64,000 bases of DNA from Pectinatus frisingensis (GTDB lineage: Bacteria > Bacillota > Negativicutes > Selenomonadales > Selenomonadaceae): contig NZ_WIQU01000065.1 of the NCBI RefSeq assembly GCF_015732285.1, forward strand, positions 193,525-257,524. The letters are read 5' to 3'. Made by a program: the position numbers and the translations under genes. The notes below the pieces were generated by a model. That model ran no database searches, was not told the origin of the DNA, and saw only the letters and a program-made list of their open reading frames with translations. This document shows positions 63,025 to 64,000 of the stretch, piece after piece; the stretch's first letter is position 1; every line of letters begins with the position of its first letter.

Positions 63025-63765
63025 TTAAAAGTAACCTGAGAATCCATAAGACTTATTACCAAAGATACTATTATTGCTAAAAGTATAACTATTAGTAAAC
63101 TGGTATGGATTCACGAAGCTTAACTTAAATTTATTTGAGTAGTCTAAAGTACCACCAAATAAGTCATCATAGTCAACGCTAGACATAGCATAGGAAGAAG
63201 CACCTGAAGTAGTTCTATTTCCTAAGGTTCCGCCACCTGTAAGACCTGCGGAACTCTTTATGGCACCTATGGATTCTAAAGATTGTTTAGCACCCAAATA
63301 ATTAGCACCTATGTTCATAAGCGTAGAGAATATAGAAGGTTTCTCAACGTTCTTTATGCTGCTGACCTGCTGCTTAGAGTTGAGCAAGACAGCTTCTTTA
63401 TTGAGGTCAATCTCATTAGATTGCTTCTGATAGTTGGTTTTAATAGAGTCTGTTGCCCTGTTTGTGTCTGCCTGAGTTGCCCTTGTTATAAGATTAGCTG
63501 TTCTACCCCCACCCACGATACCTTCATTGACAGCAGCTCTAACGGATGACTCCTGTCTGTTGCCTTGTAACTTTGTCTGTGTCAAGGCATCTATAGTGGA
63601 CTCAAAGGCATCTTGACGTTCCTGCTCTAGATTCTGAAATGAATAATTACGAGACAACATAATGTTATGATATGTCTTTTGATTAGCTGCACTCTGAGCT
63701 TCTAGAGCCTTATTGTTTGATAAGGTCTGACTGAGAGCTGAAGCTATTGCCAACGTTGTTCCCAT
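63025..63765 (-). CDS. gp14-like internal virion protein
   Basis: 246 residues (T7 gp14: 196). The first ~140 residues are Ala/Gln-rich helices with coiled-coil character (LSQTLSNNKALEAQSAANQ), which suits a pore-forming ejected protein; the end is Tyr/Ser/Phe-rich (YSNKFKLSFVNPYQF). AGGAGTGTGATA 11 bases before ATG. Would span the outer membrane during DNA ejection. Position based. Confidence 0.72.
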   Translation of the reverse strand: MGTTLAIASALSQTLSNNKALEAQSAANQKTYHNIMLSRNYSFQNLEQERQDAFESTIDALTQTKLQGNRQESSVRAAVNEGIVGGGRTANLITRATQADTNRATDSIKTNYQKQSNEIDLNKEAVLLNSKQQVSSIKNVEKPSIFSTLMNIGANYLGAKQSLESIGAIKSSAGLTGGGTLGNRTTSGASSYAMSSVDYDDLFGGTLDYSNKFKLSFVNPYQFTNSYTFSNNSIFGNKSYGFSGYF

Positions 63766-63771
63766 TAATTA

Positions 63772-64000
63772 TCACACTCCTCTCGTCTTTTGAATAAAGA
63801 CACCTCTCCATATAAGACCAACTAAAGCCAATGGCAAAGGTGCATCAGACAATATTGAAATAGTACATTGTGTATTTAAAGCATGAACAGGAACCTTAAA
63901 GGTGCTTGTTTCATATGGTATGTTACCTAAGATGACACTTTTAGTACCTATGGTCTTAGCTGTCATTATCTTAGAATATGAAATAGTCAAGAAAAGCGCA
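63772..64000 (-). CDS. C-terminal part of a probable tail tubular protein B (gp12-like), partial
   Basis: The frame is open to the right window edge, with 76 residues visible. The end FKVPVHALNTQCTISILSDAPLPLALVGLIWRG resembles the strand pattern at the end of gp12-like nozzle proteins of T7-like phages (VPV..., then DSPLP.. and a W-x-G). In T7 this gene lies upstream of gp13/gp14, as here. A short complete gene from TTG 63990 or ATG 63966 is possible, but no ribosome site supports it. Confidence 0.5.
   Translation of the reverse strand, partial: ALFLTISYSKIMTAKTIGTKSVILGNIPYETSTFKVPVHALNTQCTISILSDAPLPLALVGLIWRGVFIQKTRGV

Larger units (their letters stand above)
49745..64000 (-). mobile_element. 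Part of a T7-like podovirus prophage (late genes)
   Basis: All genes lie on the minus strand and keep the T7 late order: probable gp12 end, gp14-, gp15-, gp16-like internal virion proteins, tail fibre with T7 gp17 N-terminal domain, holin, lysin, spanin-like, small terminase, gp19-like large terminase. The prophage begins after the host ATPase terminator and continues past the right edge. No integrase, RNA polymerase, DNA polymerase, portal or capsid gene is in the window, so lysogeny modules must be outside. The direct host junction is inferred from gene content and strand; attachment sites are not proven. Confidence 0.85.

Overview
The window looks like chromosome of a diderm firmicute of the class Negativicutes (Selenomonas, Megamonas or Pectinatus-like; genus not resolved), carrying one edge of an integrated phage. 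Clues are low-GC DNA, Firmicute-style T-box, fluoride and manganese RNA switches, a BglG/PRD-regulated sorbitol phosphotransferase operon, and a eukaryote-type lysine/ornithine decarboxylase of the Selenomonas ruminantium kind. Its cadaverine/putrescine product is covalently attached to peptidoglycan in that group.

Host part, bases 1 to about 49,740. (a) 1-3851: tail of a ClC-type channel, then a TetR-controlled EmrAB-like drug efflux operon with a clear operator. (b) 3929-5955: a T-box leader whose specifier loop fits GCU (Ala), in front of an AlaR-like Lrp regulator and an AlaT-like aminotransferase. (c) 6052-7540: panCD behind a structured leader with a terminator. (d) 7813-9270: a DASS anion transporter. 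(e) 9375-14936: a sorbitol PTS operon with its own HPr-like protein, GutM and a GutR-type regulator. (f) 15152-21988: acyl-CoA ligase, glycerate kinase, CrcB under a fluoride switch, a stand-alone [FeFe]-hydrogenase-like protein and transketolase. (g) 22128-28084: a GGDEF/EAL sensor, TerC under a manganese switch and a zinc-binding chemoreceptor. (h) 28096-31181: a MITE-like repeat, then a His-rich ferredoxin divergent from a His-rich MarR regulator with three operators, a Fur-family regulator, a frameshifted cation efflux gene and a flavin-binding protein. (i) 31522-36415: Ugp-type ABC importer plus glycerophosphodiesterase. (j) 36630-43155: a chemoreceptor, an unknown gene with an A10 tract at its start, a structured RNA, then thymidylate kinase, fold-I basic amino acid decarboxylase, a small membrane protein and the Selenomonas-type decarboxylase. 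(k) 43437-49677: MetNIQ, a YgbA-type protein and a polar amino acid ABC system.

Phage part, about 49,745 to the window end, all on the minus strand. Read from right to left it has the late gene order of phage T7: end of a probable tail tubular protein B, gp14-, gp15- and gp16-like internal virion proteins, tail fibre, holin, GH25 lysozyme, spanin-like protein, small and large terminase, then a terminator and an excisionase-like DNA-binding protein at the host boundary. No integrase lies in the window.

The most unusual signal cuts across regions. Several genes have a good ribosome binding site and clear family homology or signal architecture but no ATG, GTG or TTG at the right place. Their apparent starts are ATA (gp16-like, TerL, a 100-aa phage gene), ATT (tail fibre) and ATC (two host membrane/exported proteins). 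The gp16-like case is the strongest, because an in-frame stop directly precedes the ATA and the catalytic Glu of the transglycosylase domain lies before the first ATG. That protein also appears to carry three separate hydrolase-type signatures.
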